A stretch of DNA of 49,554 nucleotides. Origin: Ignavibacteria bacterium. Its GTDB lineage: Bacteria; Bacteroidota; Ignavibacteria; Kapaibacteriales; UBA4661. Shown one piece after another: positions 42,385-49,554 of this stretch (its first letter is position 1; every line of letters begins with the position of its first letter). Both the position numbers and the translations under genes were made by a program. Location: contig JAAFIV010000034.1 of the NCBI GenBank assembly GCA_013298775.1, positions 1-49,554 on the forward strand. The letters run 5' to 3'. The notes beneath the pieces are model-generated. The model was not told the DNA's origin. It ran no database searches and saw only the letters and a list, made by a program, of their open reading frames with translations.

Positions 42385-44703
42385 ATGAAAAAAGAACATT
42401 CACAGCAGGAACATTCTCAACAAGAATACTCTCAACAAGAATATTCTCAACAAGAACCCAAAAGCTCACTGAGAAGAAAAATTCTCTTTGGCATCGGTGC
42501 TACTGGCGCGGTTGCTTTGGTTGGTGGTGGTATCGCTTTTCGCAATTTGCGCCGCTCTCTGGCAAGTTTTGGTGCTGAAGACCAAAAGGCTCGTGTTCCT
42601 TCCAACGCAATGCTGTGGTGTGAGATTGGTTCAAATAACGAAATCACCCTCTTTATTCCGAAAACAGAGATGGGACAGGGTATTCATACAGCCCTTGCTC
42701 AAATTTTTGCTGATGAATTGTGTGCAGATTGGAAAACGATAACTGCTAAACAAGCCCATTCTAAGCATGGTTTCGACCCATTTAGCACCATGTTTTCTAA
42801 TGGAAGCGTTTCGGTGATTACCCTGTACGAACCAGCTCGCAAGGCTGCTGCATGCGTGCGAGAAGGATTAGCCGCAAAAGCCGCACAAATGCTTGGTGTT
42901 CCGCGCTCGGAGTTGCTTGTCGAGAATGGTGTGATTTCTGTGAAAGGTTCCGAGAAACAACAAGGAAAACAAGAAGGGAAATCAGCAACAAAGCCAGAAA
43001 CGAAGCAAAGTTTGAGTTTTGGTGAAATTGTAGCCGATACAAAATTCAAACTCGAAATACCTGAAAAAGCTGATTTGAAGCCATCTTCGGAGTTTTCCCT
43101 TATCGGAAAAAATGTCAAGCGTGTAGATTTTCAAGATAAAATTGCTGGTAAAGCTATCTATGGCTACGACGCTCGCGTGCCGAATATGCACTATGGCGCG
43201 GTTGCTCGTCCGCCCAGATATGGTGCGGTATTGAAGTCTGCAAACGGTAGCGAAGCTGAAAAAATGCCTGGTGTTGTAAAAGTTGTTATTCAAGATGGTT
43301 TTGCGGGCGTTGTGGCTACAAGCCGTACCAAAGCTCGTGCGGCGGCAAAAAAACTTGTTACCAAATGGGAAGGTGGCACAAATGTTCAGCAAGAAGAATT
43401 GATGAACATCACGCGCATTCCAACGAAAGGTTTTGCTGATGCGCAAGTGGTGCAAGAGCGCGGAAGTGCGCAAAAGAATTTGCCAGAAGATAGTTATAGT
43501 GCTGAGTTCAGCACGCCATACGCGGTACACGCCCATTTAGAGCCGCAAGCAGGACTTGTGGAAATAAAAGATGGCAAAGTGTATGTGCATTGCTCAACGC
43601 AAGGTCCTGGCTTAACGCAAATGGCAATTTCTTCAGCTATTGATGTGAGTACCGACGACATCACGGTATATCCCTGTTTCATGGGTGGTGGATTCGGTCG
43701 GCGTGGCGGACATGATGCCGCAAAAGAGGCTGCAATCCTCGCCAAAGCAAGTGGAAAGCCTGTTCACGTGGGATGGAATCGCGAGGAAGAAATGAAATAT
43801 GGATATTATCGCCCACCAACGCATCATCGTTTGCAAGCAAGTGTTGATGCGGATGGTAGGGTACAAGCTCTTCGCCATTTGATTTCAAGCGGTGATATTC
43901 TTTTTTCAATGGGTGAATTGCTCTACAACGAGTGGGGTTCTCGCTTGGGAGATGCTCTGGTTGCCACTTTTGGCGCGGATGTTGGCACTCTGGCAGGAGC
44001 TTCGCTTGTCTATAACACCCCAAACATGGAAATTCTGTACCGGCGTGCTGATTTGCCCATCACGACTGGCTCGTGGCGCGGCTTGGGCTTGCTTCCGAAT
44101 ACCTTTGCTCGTGAAAGTTTTATGGATGAATTAGCAAAAAAAGCAAAGATTGACCCCATTGAGTTTCGCTTGAAAAATCTGCCCGATGATGCAACGGGAA
44201 AGCGCGTAAAAGCTGCTTTACAGCGAGCTGCGGAGAAATCAGGATGGAAAGAAATTCCTGATTATGGGCGTGCTAAAGGAGTCGCGTTGTGCTTTAGTGC
44301 AGGGACGGTGGTGGTGCAAGTTGCAGAGGTTTCGGTTGAAGAGGGCGCAATCAAAGTTCACAAAGTTCATGCAGTTGTGGATGCTGGTTTGGTCATCAAT
44401 CCCAACGGTGCAGCCGCACAAACACTGGGTGCAATAACAATGGGCTTGAGTTCAACGTTACTGGAAGAATTGACCTTCAAAGATGGTCTCGCCGAAGCAA
44501 GTAATTTCGATTCCTATCCATTGCTCACGTTGCCGCAAACACCACGCATTGAGGTAGAGTTTATTGGTGGTGGCGAAAAGCCGTTTGGAATGGGCGAACC
44601 CCCGATTGGTCCCATTGCTGCTGCCGTCGCGAATGCCGTCTTTGCATTGAATGGTCAGCGTTTGCGGTCGTTGCCATTGCGCTTGGAAGCAGAAAAATCG
44701 TAA
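42385..44703 (+). CDS. Molybdopterin-binding subunit of xanthine dehydrogenase-family oxidoreductase (IorB-like)
   Basis: 772 residues. The N-terminus has four HSQQE/YSQQE repeats followed by SLRRKILFGIGATGAVALVG, a Tat-like or membrane-anchor segment with paired arginines. The molybdopterin domains follow: FIPKTEMGQGIHTALAQIFA, GKAIYGYDARVPNMHYGAV, the Gly-rich MGGGFGRRGGHDAAKEAA loop, GSWRGLGLLPNTFARESFMD, and the C-terminal GEPPIGPIAAAVANAVFAL containing the catalytic glutamate region. It hydroxylates an aldehyde or N-heterocycle using water; the substrate is unknown. The partner Fe-S subunit is upstream. No molybdenum cofactor maturation genes are in the window. Confidence 0.92.
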   Translation: MKKEHSQQEHSQQEYSQQEYSQQEPKSSLRRKILFGIGATGAVALVGGGIAFRNLRRSLASFGAEDQKARVPSNAMLWCEIGSNNEITLFIPKTEMGQGIHTALAQIFADELCADWKTITAKQAHSKHGFDPFSTMFSNGSVSVITLYEPARKAAACVREGLAAKAAQMLGVPRSELLVENGVISVKGSEKQQGKQEGKSATKPETKQSLSFGEIVADTKFKLEIPEKADLKPSSEFSLIGKNVKRVDFQDKIAGKAIYGYDARVPNMHYGAVARPPRYGAVLKSANGSEAEKMPGVVKVVIQDGFAGVVATSRTKARAAAKKLVTKWEGGTNVQQEELMNITRIPTKGFADAQVVQERGSAQKNLPEDSYSAEFSTPYAVHAHLEPQAGLVEIKDGKVYVHCSTQGPGLTQMAISSAIDVSTDDITVYPCFMGGGFGRRGGHDAAKEAAILAKASGKPVHVGWNREEEMKYGYYRPPTHHRLQASVDADGRVQALRHLISSGDILFSMGELLYNEWGSRLGDALVATFGADVGTLAGASLVYNTPNMEILYRRADLPITTGSWRGLGLLPNTFARESFMDELAKKAKIDPIEFRLKNLPDDATGKRVKAALQRAAEKSGWKEIPDYGRAKGVALCFSAGTVVVQVAEVSVEEGAIKVHKVHAVVDAGLVINPNGAAAQTLGAITMGLSSTLLEELTFKDGLAEASNFDSYPLLTLPQTPRIEVEFIGGGEKPFGMGEPPIGPIAAAVANAVFALNGQRLRSLPLRLEAEKS
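42397..42456 (+). repeat. 15-bp tandem repeat encoding HSQQE/YSQQE
   Basis: Four in-frame 15-bp units near the start of the molybdopterin subunit gene encode HSQQE twice and then YSQQE twice. The last two differ at one base. Units are multiples of three, so copy-number change would keep the frame. Confidence 0.9.
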
Positions 44704-44755
44704 TTGAACATGTTCCACCCCGAGCAATTTTTTGCCAATACATCTCAAAAAAAGC

Positions 44756-46429
44756 GTGAAAATACCGTACATTCTAGCCGTCGATGATGATATTGCCGTT
44801 TTGCGAGCATTAGAGCGCGATTTACGGAAATCGTTCCGAAAAGATTACAAAATTCTCACAACGCTTTCGGCAAAGGAAGCCTTAGAAACGCTCCAAACCT
44901 TGAAGCAAAAACAAGAAGTGGTTGCGCTCTTGCTTTCCGACCAGCGCATGCCTGAGATGCAAGGTGTGGACTATCTTTCAAAGGCAATTACTATTTTTCC
45001 GAAAGCGAAACGCGTCTTACTGACTGCCTATTCGGATATAGAAGCGGCAATCAAAGCAATCAACGCTGTGCAGCTTGATTACTATCTTTCTAAGCCTTGG
45101 GAGCCACCAGAAGAGAAGCTCTATCCAGCACTGAATGAATTATTGGAAGATTGGCAAGCCTCGTACAAGCCCGATTTTACTGGCTTGCGCGTGATTGGCT
45201 ATCAATGGTCGCCAAAGTCGCATAAAATCAAGGATTTCCTTGCTGGAAATCTTGTTCCCTACAAATGGTTGGATGTACAAACCAGCTCGGACGCAGCAGA
45301 AATGCTTGCTTTGTACGGACTCGAAACAAATGATTTACCCGCTTTGCTCTTTGAAGATGGATTTGTCGCAAAAAATCCAGAACCTGTGGAAATTGCTTCT
45401 CGCATTGGCTTAAAAGCTGAGGCTTCGGCGGAAGTGTACGATGTGGTGATAGTTGGTGCAGGACCATCGGGGTTAGCGGCGGCGGTGTATGGTTCTTCGG
45501 AAGGTCTTAAAACCTTGCTTGTAGAGCGTCACGCACCTGGAGGGCAGGCAGGAACAAGTTCGCGGATTGAAAATTATCTCGGTTTTCCCTCAGGTCTGAG
45601 CGGTGCGGAACTCACGCGACGAGCAATAACGCAAGCAACCCGTTTAGGAGCTGAGTTTCTCGCGCCGCAATCGGTTATGTCAATTGAAATTTCCCCAAAC
45701 CCGCATGAACACTACAAAACGATTCAGTTTGCTGATGGAAAAAGTGTTGTTGCGAAAAGTATCATCATTGCAAGTGGCGTAGAATATCGGCAGTTGGAAG
45801 CGGAAAATATCAGCGATTTCACTGGCGCAGGAGTGTATTACGGAGCCGCTACAACAGAGGCAAATGCTTGTCGCGATACGGATGTGTACATTGTTGGCGG
45901 TGGAAATTCAGCAGGTCAGGCGGCAATGTATTTATCGAATTTTGCGAAGAATGTGTTTATCGTGATTCGCGGTGCAGGGCTTGGCGCAACGATGTCGCAG
46001 TATCTCATTGACCAAATTGCTCACACTCCCAATATTCAACTCGTACCATTTACGGAAATCAAAAAAGTAACCGGCGCGGAAACCTTAGAAGAAGTAGTGC
46101 TGTTTAATAATAAAAGCTCTGAACACCGCTCTGCAACTGCTCGTGCGCTGTATATTTTCATTGGTGCAAAACCTGCAACAGATTGGGTTCCGCCAAGCAT
46201 TTTGAGAAATGAGCGCGGGTTTCTTGAAACTGGCGCAGATGTTGTCCGCTCGGCAGATTTTCCAAAGTTTTGGAAATTAGACCGCAATCCACTTCTCTTG
46301 GAAACAAGCATTCCGGGTATCTTTGCCTCTGGCGATGTACGCTCTGGCGCAATGAACCGTGTGGCATCGGCGGTGGGTGAAGGCTCAATGGCGATAAAAT
46401 TTGTTCATGAGTATTTGGGAAGTTTGTAA
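44756..46429 (+). CDS. Response regulator fused to thioredoxin-reductase-like FAD oxidoreductase
   Basis: 557 residues from GTG 44756 (KIPYILAVDDD); a TTG at 44732 is the alternative and no ATG fits. Residues 1-130 are a receiver domain (LAVDDD pocket, phosphoacceptor in LLSDQRMPEM, lysine in YLSKPW). A glutaredoxin-like linker domain (RVIGYQWSPKSHKIKDFLAG) follows. The rest is a pyridine-nucleotide oxidoreductase: FAD motif VIVGAGPSGLAAAVYGS, NADPH motif YIVGGGNSAGQAAMYL, and GIFASGDVRSG. The active CxxC of thioredoxin reductase is absent (VYYGAATTEANAC), so disulfide reduction in the usual way is unlikely. It probably works with the cNMP-domain kinase at 14226, which has the matching architecture. 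Confidence 0.92.
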   Translation: MKIPYILAVDDDIAVLRALERDLRKSFRKDYKILTTLSAKEALETLQTLKQKQEVVALLLSDQRMPEMQGVDYLSKAITIFPKAKRVLLTAYSDIEAAIKAINAVQLDYYLSKPWEPPEEKLYPALNELLEDWQASYKPDFTGLRVIGYQWSPKSHKIKDFLAGNLVPYKWLDVQTSSDAAEMLALYGLETNDLPALLFEDGFVAKNPEPVEIASRIGLKAEASAEVYDVVIVGAGPSGLAAAVYGSSEGLKTLLVERHAPGGQAGTSSRIENYLGFPSGLSGAELTRRAITQATRLGAEFLAPQSVMSIEISPNPHEHYKTIQFADGKSVVAKSIIIASGVEYRQLEAENISDFTGAGVYYGAATTEANACRDTDVYIVGGGNSAGQAAMYLSNFAKNVFIVIRGAGLGATMSQYLIDQIAHTPNIQLVPFTEIKKVTGAETLEEVVLFNNKSSEHRSATARALYIFIGAKPATDWVPPSILRNERGFLETGADVVRSADFPKFWKLDRNPLLLETSIPGIFASGDVRSGAMNRVASAVGEGSMAIKFVHEYLGSL

Positions 46430-46729
46430 AACCTTTTTGTGTCTTAGAGCCAGTATTGACGGGCTTTGTGTGGTTTTTTATTTGCGAGTATATTTCACGC
46501 TCCAAAATTTTGTCCTCATTCCTAGAGTTTTGCAGAAATTTTCTCTGGGAGTTTTCCGAAAAGCGCATAAATTACCACTTGCGAACAACAACACTATAAA
46601 TTTTTGTTGGTAAAAAGTGTGTATTCTCTGTCCTCTTCGGCATCGCTTTTGAACTCATCTTTGTCCAATATACAGTGCAATCTTGATGTGGATTTTTTCT
46701 GTTTAGGTAGATTGCCCTTTCATGTTCCA
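46430..46729. other. 300-bp gap before the alpha/beta hydrolase gene
   Basis: An open frame in line with the hydrolase runs through part of the gap from 46604 but lacks coding character. At 46449-46480 agcc...gggct followed by a T-rich stretch may be a weak terminator for the fused regulator gene. Nothing else stands out. Confidence 0.4.
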
Positions 46730-47737
46730 ATGAAGCAACTGCGCAACGATTTATTTTCCCTTCGTGGTTTGAAGCGGTTTGTAGGAAATTTTTTTCTACA
46801 AACGAGTATCGTATTGTTTCTTATGATTGGGAAAAGTTCCATTGTGTTTGGTCAGTTCATTCCTCCAAAAGAGCCGATGTTGCCGTATGCAAAGAGTGGC
46901 GGAAAAGAAATGATGTTGGATATTTACGCTAAAGATACCGTTACTGCAAAGCCTCTGCCCGTGATTTTATGGCTGCATGGCGGCACGTGGTTCTCTGGAA
47001 ATAAAAATGGTTTTGGTTCAAACTATGCTGCATCCATGATAAAATATGGCTTTGCGGTTGTTTGTGCGAATTACGTTACCACCGACCGCTTTCCAGCACA
47101 GCTTCACAATTGCAAGGCAGCCGTGCGATGGATTCGAGCAAATGGGAGCAAATATAACCTCGACACCAGTAAAATTGCGGTCTGGGGAGAAGGAGCTGGC
47201 GGACACCTCGCAGCACTTCTTGGTACAACAGGCGGAGTAAAAACAGCAACTATTGGCAACGTGACGGTAGAAATTGAAGGAAATTTAGGAAATAACGAGT
47301 ATTCAAGCCGTGTTGAGGCTGTTGTAGATTTATACGGTCCGACAGATTTTTTGAAAATGGATGAACAAACCATTGAAGATTGCGCTAGTCCTGTGGTGCA
47401 TAACCTGCCTACTTCTCCAGAAGCACTCCTGCTCGGTGCAGCTATTCCGACGATTCCTGATAAAGTAAAAGCCGCCAATCCGATTAGTTATATTACCCCA
47501 GACGACCCGCCATTTCTCATTCAGCATGGAAACGCTGATTGTAATGTTCCGTTTAATCAAAGCGAACTTTTAGATGAAGCCTTGAATAAAGCAGGGGTTC
47601 AATCCACTTTGGACTTGCTGGATGGATACCGCCATTGGGATAGCGGTTTTTACACACCTGGCAATCTGCGTCGCATTCGGCTGTTTATTGAACAGGCTTT
47701 CGCGCCAAAACAAACAGCGAGCAATACTTCAGAATGA
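46730..47737 (+). CDS. Exported BD-FAE-like alpha/beta hydrolase lacking the catalytic serine
   Basis: 335 residues from the ATG at 46730; a hydrophobic signal or anchor lies at 21-42 (FFLQTSIVLFLMIGKSSIVF). The fold is that of BD-FAE/carboxylesterase-type enzymes: oxyanion motif ILWLHGGTWFSGNKNG, VVCANYVTTDRFPAQLHN, CKAAVRWIRANGSKYNLD. The nucleophile elbow reads VWGEGAGGHLAALLG, so glycine (G155) stands where GxSAGG has serine. The acid in QHGNADCNVPFNQS and base in DGYRHWDSG remain. It may bind a ligand without hydrolysing it, or use another residue. It lies 100 bp before the M20 peptidase gene. Confidence 0.85.
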   Translation: MKQLRNDLFSLRGLKRFVGNFFLQTSIVLFLMIGKSSIVFGQFIPPKEPMLPYAKSGGKEMMLDIYAKDTVTAKPLPVILWLHGGTWFSGNKNGFGSNYAASMIKYGFAVVCANYVTTDRFPAQLHNCKAAVRWIRANGSKYNLDTSKIAVWGEGAGGHLAALLGTTGGVKTATIGNVTVEIEGNLGNNEYSSRVEAVVDLYGPTDFLKMDEQTIEDCASPVVHNLPTSPEALLLGAAIPTIPDKVKAANPISYITPDDPPFLIQHGNADCNVPFNQSELLDEALNKAGVQSTLDLLDGYRHWDSGFYTPGNLRRIRLFIEQAFAPKQTASNTSE

Positions 47738-47837
47738 GGTTGTTTCTGCTTGGAGCAAAGATTTTTCGCTGAAAATTGTCTGACAACGCCATTCCTTTTT
47801 TGAGTAATATTTCCCACTCACACCACACTTCACCACA

Positions 47838-49412
47838 ATGAAAAACCTTGTACTGATGCTGCTTTGCAGCATTTTTTTTTGTGAATGTTGCACGAATAGT
47901 AGTTTCGCACAACATTCGCAAGCAAGCAAAATCCTTTCCCAAACAAGAACGTATCGTCAAGCAAATGAAAATGCAATTATCCGTGAATTCCGTGATTTTC
48001 TCGCACTTCCAAACATTGCCAATGACAGTGCCAGTATCGCGCAGAATGCTTCATTCCTCCTAGCAATGATGAAAAAGCGTGGCATTGAAAACGTGCAATT
48101 ACTCGGTGGAACCAAGTCTGATGTGCCGCCAGCAGTCTATGGGGAAGTGCGTGTAAAGGGTGCGACGAAAACAATCGTCCTCTATGCTCATTACGATGGA
48201 CAGCCTGTAAACCCGCTTGAATGGTCGTCGGGCGGGAAACCCTTCGCACCAGTCTTGCGAACGGGAGCTTTGGATAAGGGCGGGGAAGTGATAGAATTTC
48301 CCGCCGAGAAAGCAGGAGAAAAAGTCGTATTCAATCCCGAACACCGCATATATGCTCGTTCCGCTTCCGATGATAAAGGTGGCGTTGTTGCGATTTTGAA
48401 TGCGTTTGATGCCATTATCAAAAGTGGCGTTCAGCCAAGTATGAACATCAAATTCTTTTTTGAAGGCGAGGAAGAAGCTGGCTCGCCGCATCTGGGCGAT
48501 ATTTTGGAACGAAACAAGGCACTGTTGAAATCAGACGGTTGGATTATTTGCGATGGTCCTGTGCATCAATCTGGTAAAAAGCAGGTGGTATGCGGTGTGC
48601 GAGGCGACGTTGGTATGGAAATAACGGTATTTGGTCCGAAACGTCCCTTGCATAGCGGGCATTATGGAAATTGGGTGCCGAATCCCGCACAAAAGCTCGT
48701 TTCCTTGCTTGCTTCAATGAAAGATTCGACGGGAAAAGTATTGGTGGAAGGCTTTTACGATGACGTTGTTTCTTTTTCCGAAGAAGAACGTACTGCAATC
48801 CGCTCCATTCCTCATCCCGACGAGCAAATGAAACGTGAACTCGGCGTTGCAAAGCCCGATGGAGCAGGTGCATTGCTTTTGGAAATGCTCAGTTTGCCAT
48901 CGCTCAATATCAACGGCATACGCGCTGCAAACGTTGGTGCGATGGCGGCAAACGTCATTCCTACGCAAGCAGTCGCCGCGCTGGATCTACGCTTAGTTTT
49001 GGGGAATGATTGGCAACGGCAAACCGATAAAGTGAAACGCCACATTCTCAAACAAGGCTATTATGTGCTTGACCGCGAGCCTACGGACGAAGAGCGTTTG
49101 CAATATCCAAACATCGCTAAAGTGCGCATCAATTCAGGCTATAATGCCCAACGTACACCACTTTCGCATCCTCTTGCAAAAGCTGTTATTCAAGCGGTGC
49201 AGGCAAGTTCGGAGGAAACAATCGTCGTTGTGCCGTCCTTAGGCGGAAGTCTGCCGTTGTACTTATTTGAGAAATACCTTCAAAGTACGACGGTTACTGT
49301 TCCCATTGCCAATCACGATAATAACCAACATGCTGAAAATGAGAACTTGCGTCTGAAAAACCTGTGGAATGGCATTGAAACATTTGTGGCGATAATGACA
49401 ATGAAGTTTTAG
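47838..49412 (+). CDS. Exported M20-family metallopeptidase
   Basis: 524 residues with a signal peptide (LVLMLLCSIFFCECCTNSSFA). Zinc ligands and catalytic residues of the M20/M28 fold are all present: YAHYDGQPVNP (His ligand), YARSASDDKGGVVA (bridging Asp), FFEGEEEAGSPHLG (catalytic and ligand Glu), ICDGPVHQSG (Asp) and NHDNNQHAENEN (terminal His). A lid or dimerisation domain is inserted (RPLHSGHYGNWVPNPAQKL). It should cleave dipeptides or N-acyl amino acids with two zinc ions, outside the cytoplasm. It may work with the neighbouring exported hydrolase, but nothing shows a common substrate. Confidence 0.94.
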   Translation: MKNLVLMLLCSIFFCECCTNSSFAQHSQASKILSQTRTYRQANENAIIREFRDFLALPNIANDSASIAQNASFLLAMMKKRGIENVQLLGGTKSDVPPAVYGEVRVKGATKTIVLYAHYDGQPVNPLEWSSGGKPFAPVLRTGALDKGGEVIEFPAEKAGEKVVFNPEHRIYARSASDDKGGVVAILNAFDAIIKSGVQPSMNIKFFFEGEEEAGSPHLGDILERNKALLKSDGWIICDGPVHQSGKKQVVCGVRGDVGMEITVFGPKRPLHSGHYGNWVPNPAQKLVSLLASMKDSTGKVLVEGFYDDVVSFSEEERTAIRSIPHPDEQMKRELGVAKPDGAGALLLEMLSLPSLNINGIRAANVGAMAANVIPTQAVAALDLRLVLGNDWQRQTDKVKRHILKQGYYVLDREPTDEERLQYPNIAKVRINSGYNAQRTPLSHPLAKAVIQAVQASSEETIVVVPSLGGSLPLYLFEKYLQSTTVTVPIANHDNNQHAENENLRLKNLWNGIETFVAIMTMKF

Positions 49413-49413
49413 G

Positions 49414-49436
49414 GTAACTGGTCAGGTTATCCCGTC
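49414..49436. repeat. Terminal fragment of the fold-back repeat family, inverted
   Basis: The reverse complement of these 23 bases matches the end of copies 1 and 2 (gacgggata..acctgaccagttac) with a two-base deletion. The rest of the element is absent; the 118 bp to the window end show no ORF or recognised family. It begins 2 bp past the M20 peptidase stop codon. Confidence 0.65.
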
Positions 49437-49554
49437 TATTAGGTTTGTATTGTCCCAAAAGACAGAAAAAAGTGATAGATTCTGAATAATTCCTAGATTA
49501 TTGTCCAATCGACAAGACCAAAGGCAAGCCGATTAAGTCTATTTCCCGTCTCTG

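Overview
The window reads as chromosomal or chromid DNA from a member of the Bacteroidota/Kapabacteria (FCB) side of the bacterial tree. The pointers are a secreted protein with a type IX (T9SS) C-terminal sorting domain, a DUF4249 lipoprotein next to a TonB-dependent receptor, several LytTR/AraC regulators of the Bacteroidota style, very few Shine-Dalgarno sequences, and DUF2141/DUF4386/DUF2306 genes. The phylum is an inference from gene content. No rRNA, tRNA, CRISPR array or full-length insertion sequence was seen.

Layout. 0.2-3.2 kb: a class V aminotransferase diverging from a ParA/ParB-like pair; parB carries a 28-bp perfect palindrome. 3.2-12.7 kb (minus strand): an efflux module consisting of a DUF2834 protein, a membrane fusion protein, an unknown membrane protein, one giant ORF joining an RND pump to a TolC-type channel, then a LytS-like kinase and a LytTR regulator. 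13-18.9 kb (plus): a DUF2141 protein, an AlkA-like glycosylase, a cNMP-domain histidine kinase, a membrane-anchored AraC regulator behind a (TC)18 tract, a lipoprotein hydrolase and an outer-membrane protein. 19-25 kb: two serine hydrolases of the beta-lactamase/PBP fold, small membrane proteins and an AraC regulator, separated by copies of one terminator-like hairpin repeat. 25-31.7 kb: a CPBP protease, an exported HIT-domain fusion, an HxlR regulator diverging from a run of polytopic membrane genes that ends in a Crp/Fnr regulator, and a predicted barrel protein. 32-41 kb: an acetyltransferase, a T9SS cargo protein with four Ig-like repeats, DUF4249 + TonB-dependent receptor, and a chemotaxis receptor. 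41.7-49.4 kb: a two-subunit molybdenum hydroxylase, a response regulator fused to a thioredoxin-reductase-like flavoprotein, an alpha/beta hydrolase lacking its serine, and an M20 peptidase.

How genes work together. The efflux operon probably makes a complete tripartite pump with its own two-component sensor. The cNMP kinase (14.2 kb) and the fused receiver/flavoprotein (44.8 kb) look like halves of one signalling pair that are usually neighbours. DUF4249 and the TonB receptor form an uptake pair. The Fe-S and molybdopterin subunits form one oxidoreductase.

The most striking non-coding content is a set of short fold-back or hairpin repeats: one family with terminal inverted repeats at 81, 4084 and (fragment) 49414; a 127-bp MITE-like pair at 31808 and 38816; related fold-backs at 15664 and 35005; a palindromic element at 36191; and a terminator-like repeat at 19063, 21135, 24412 and 24857. 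A three-hairpin RNA with an intrinsic terminator on the otherwise empty plus strand at 10.2 kb may be an unannotated small RNA. The best candidate for an undescribed element is the palindrome inside parB, a possible centromere or operator. All names come from reading motifs by eye; no database search was possible.
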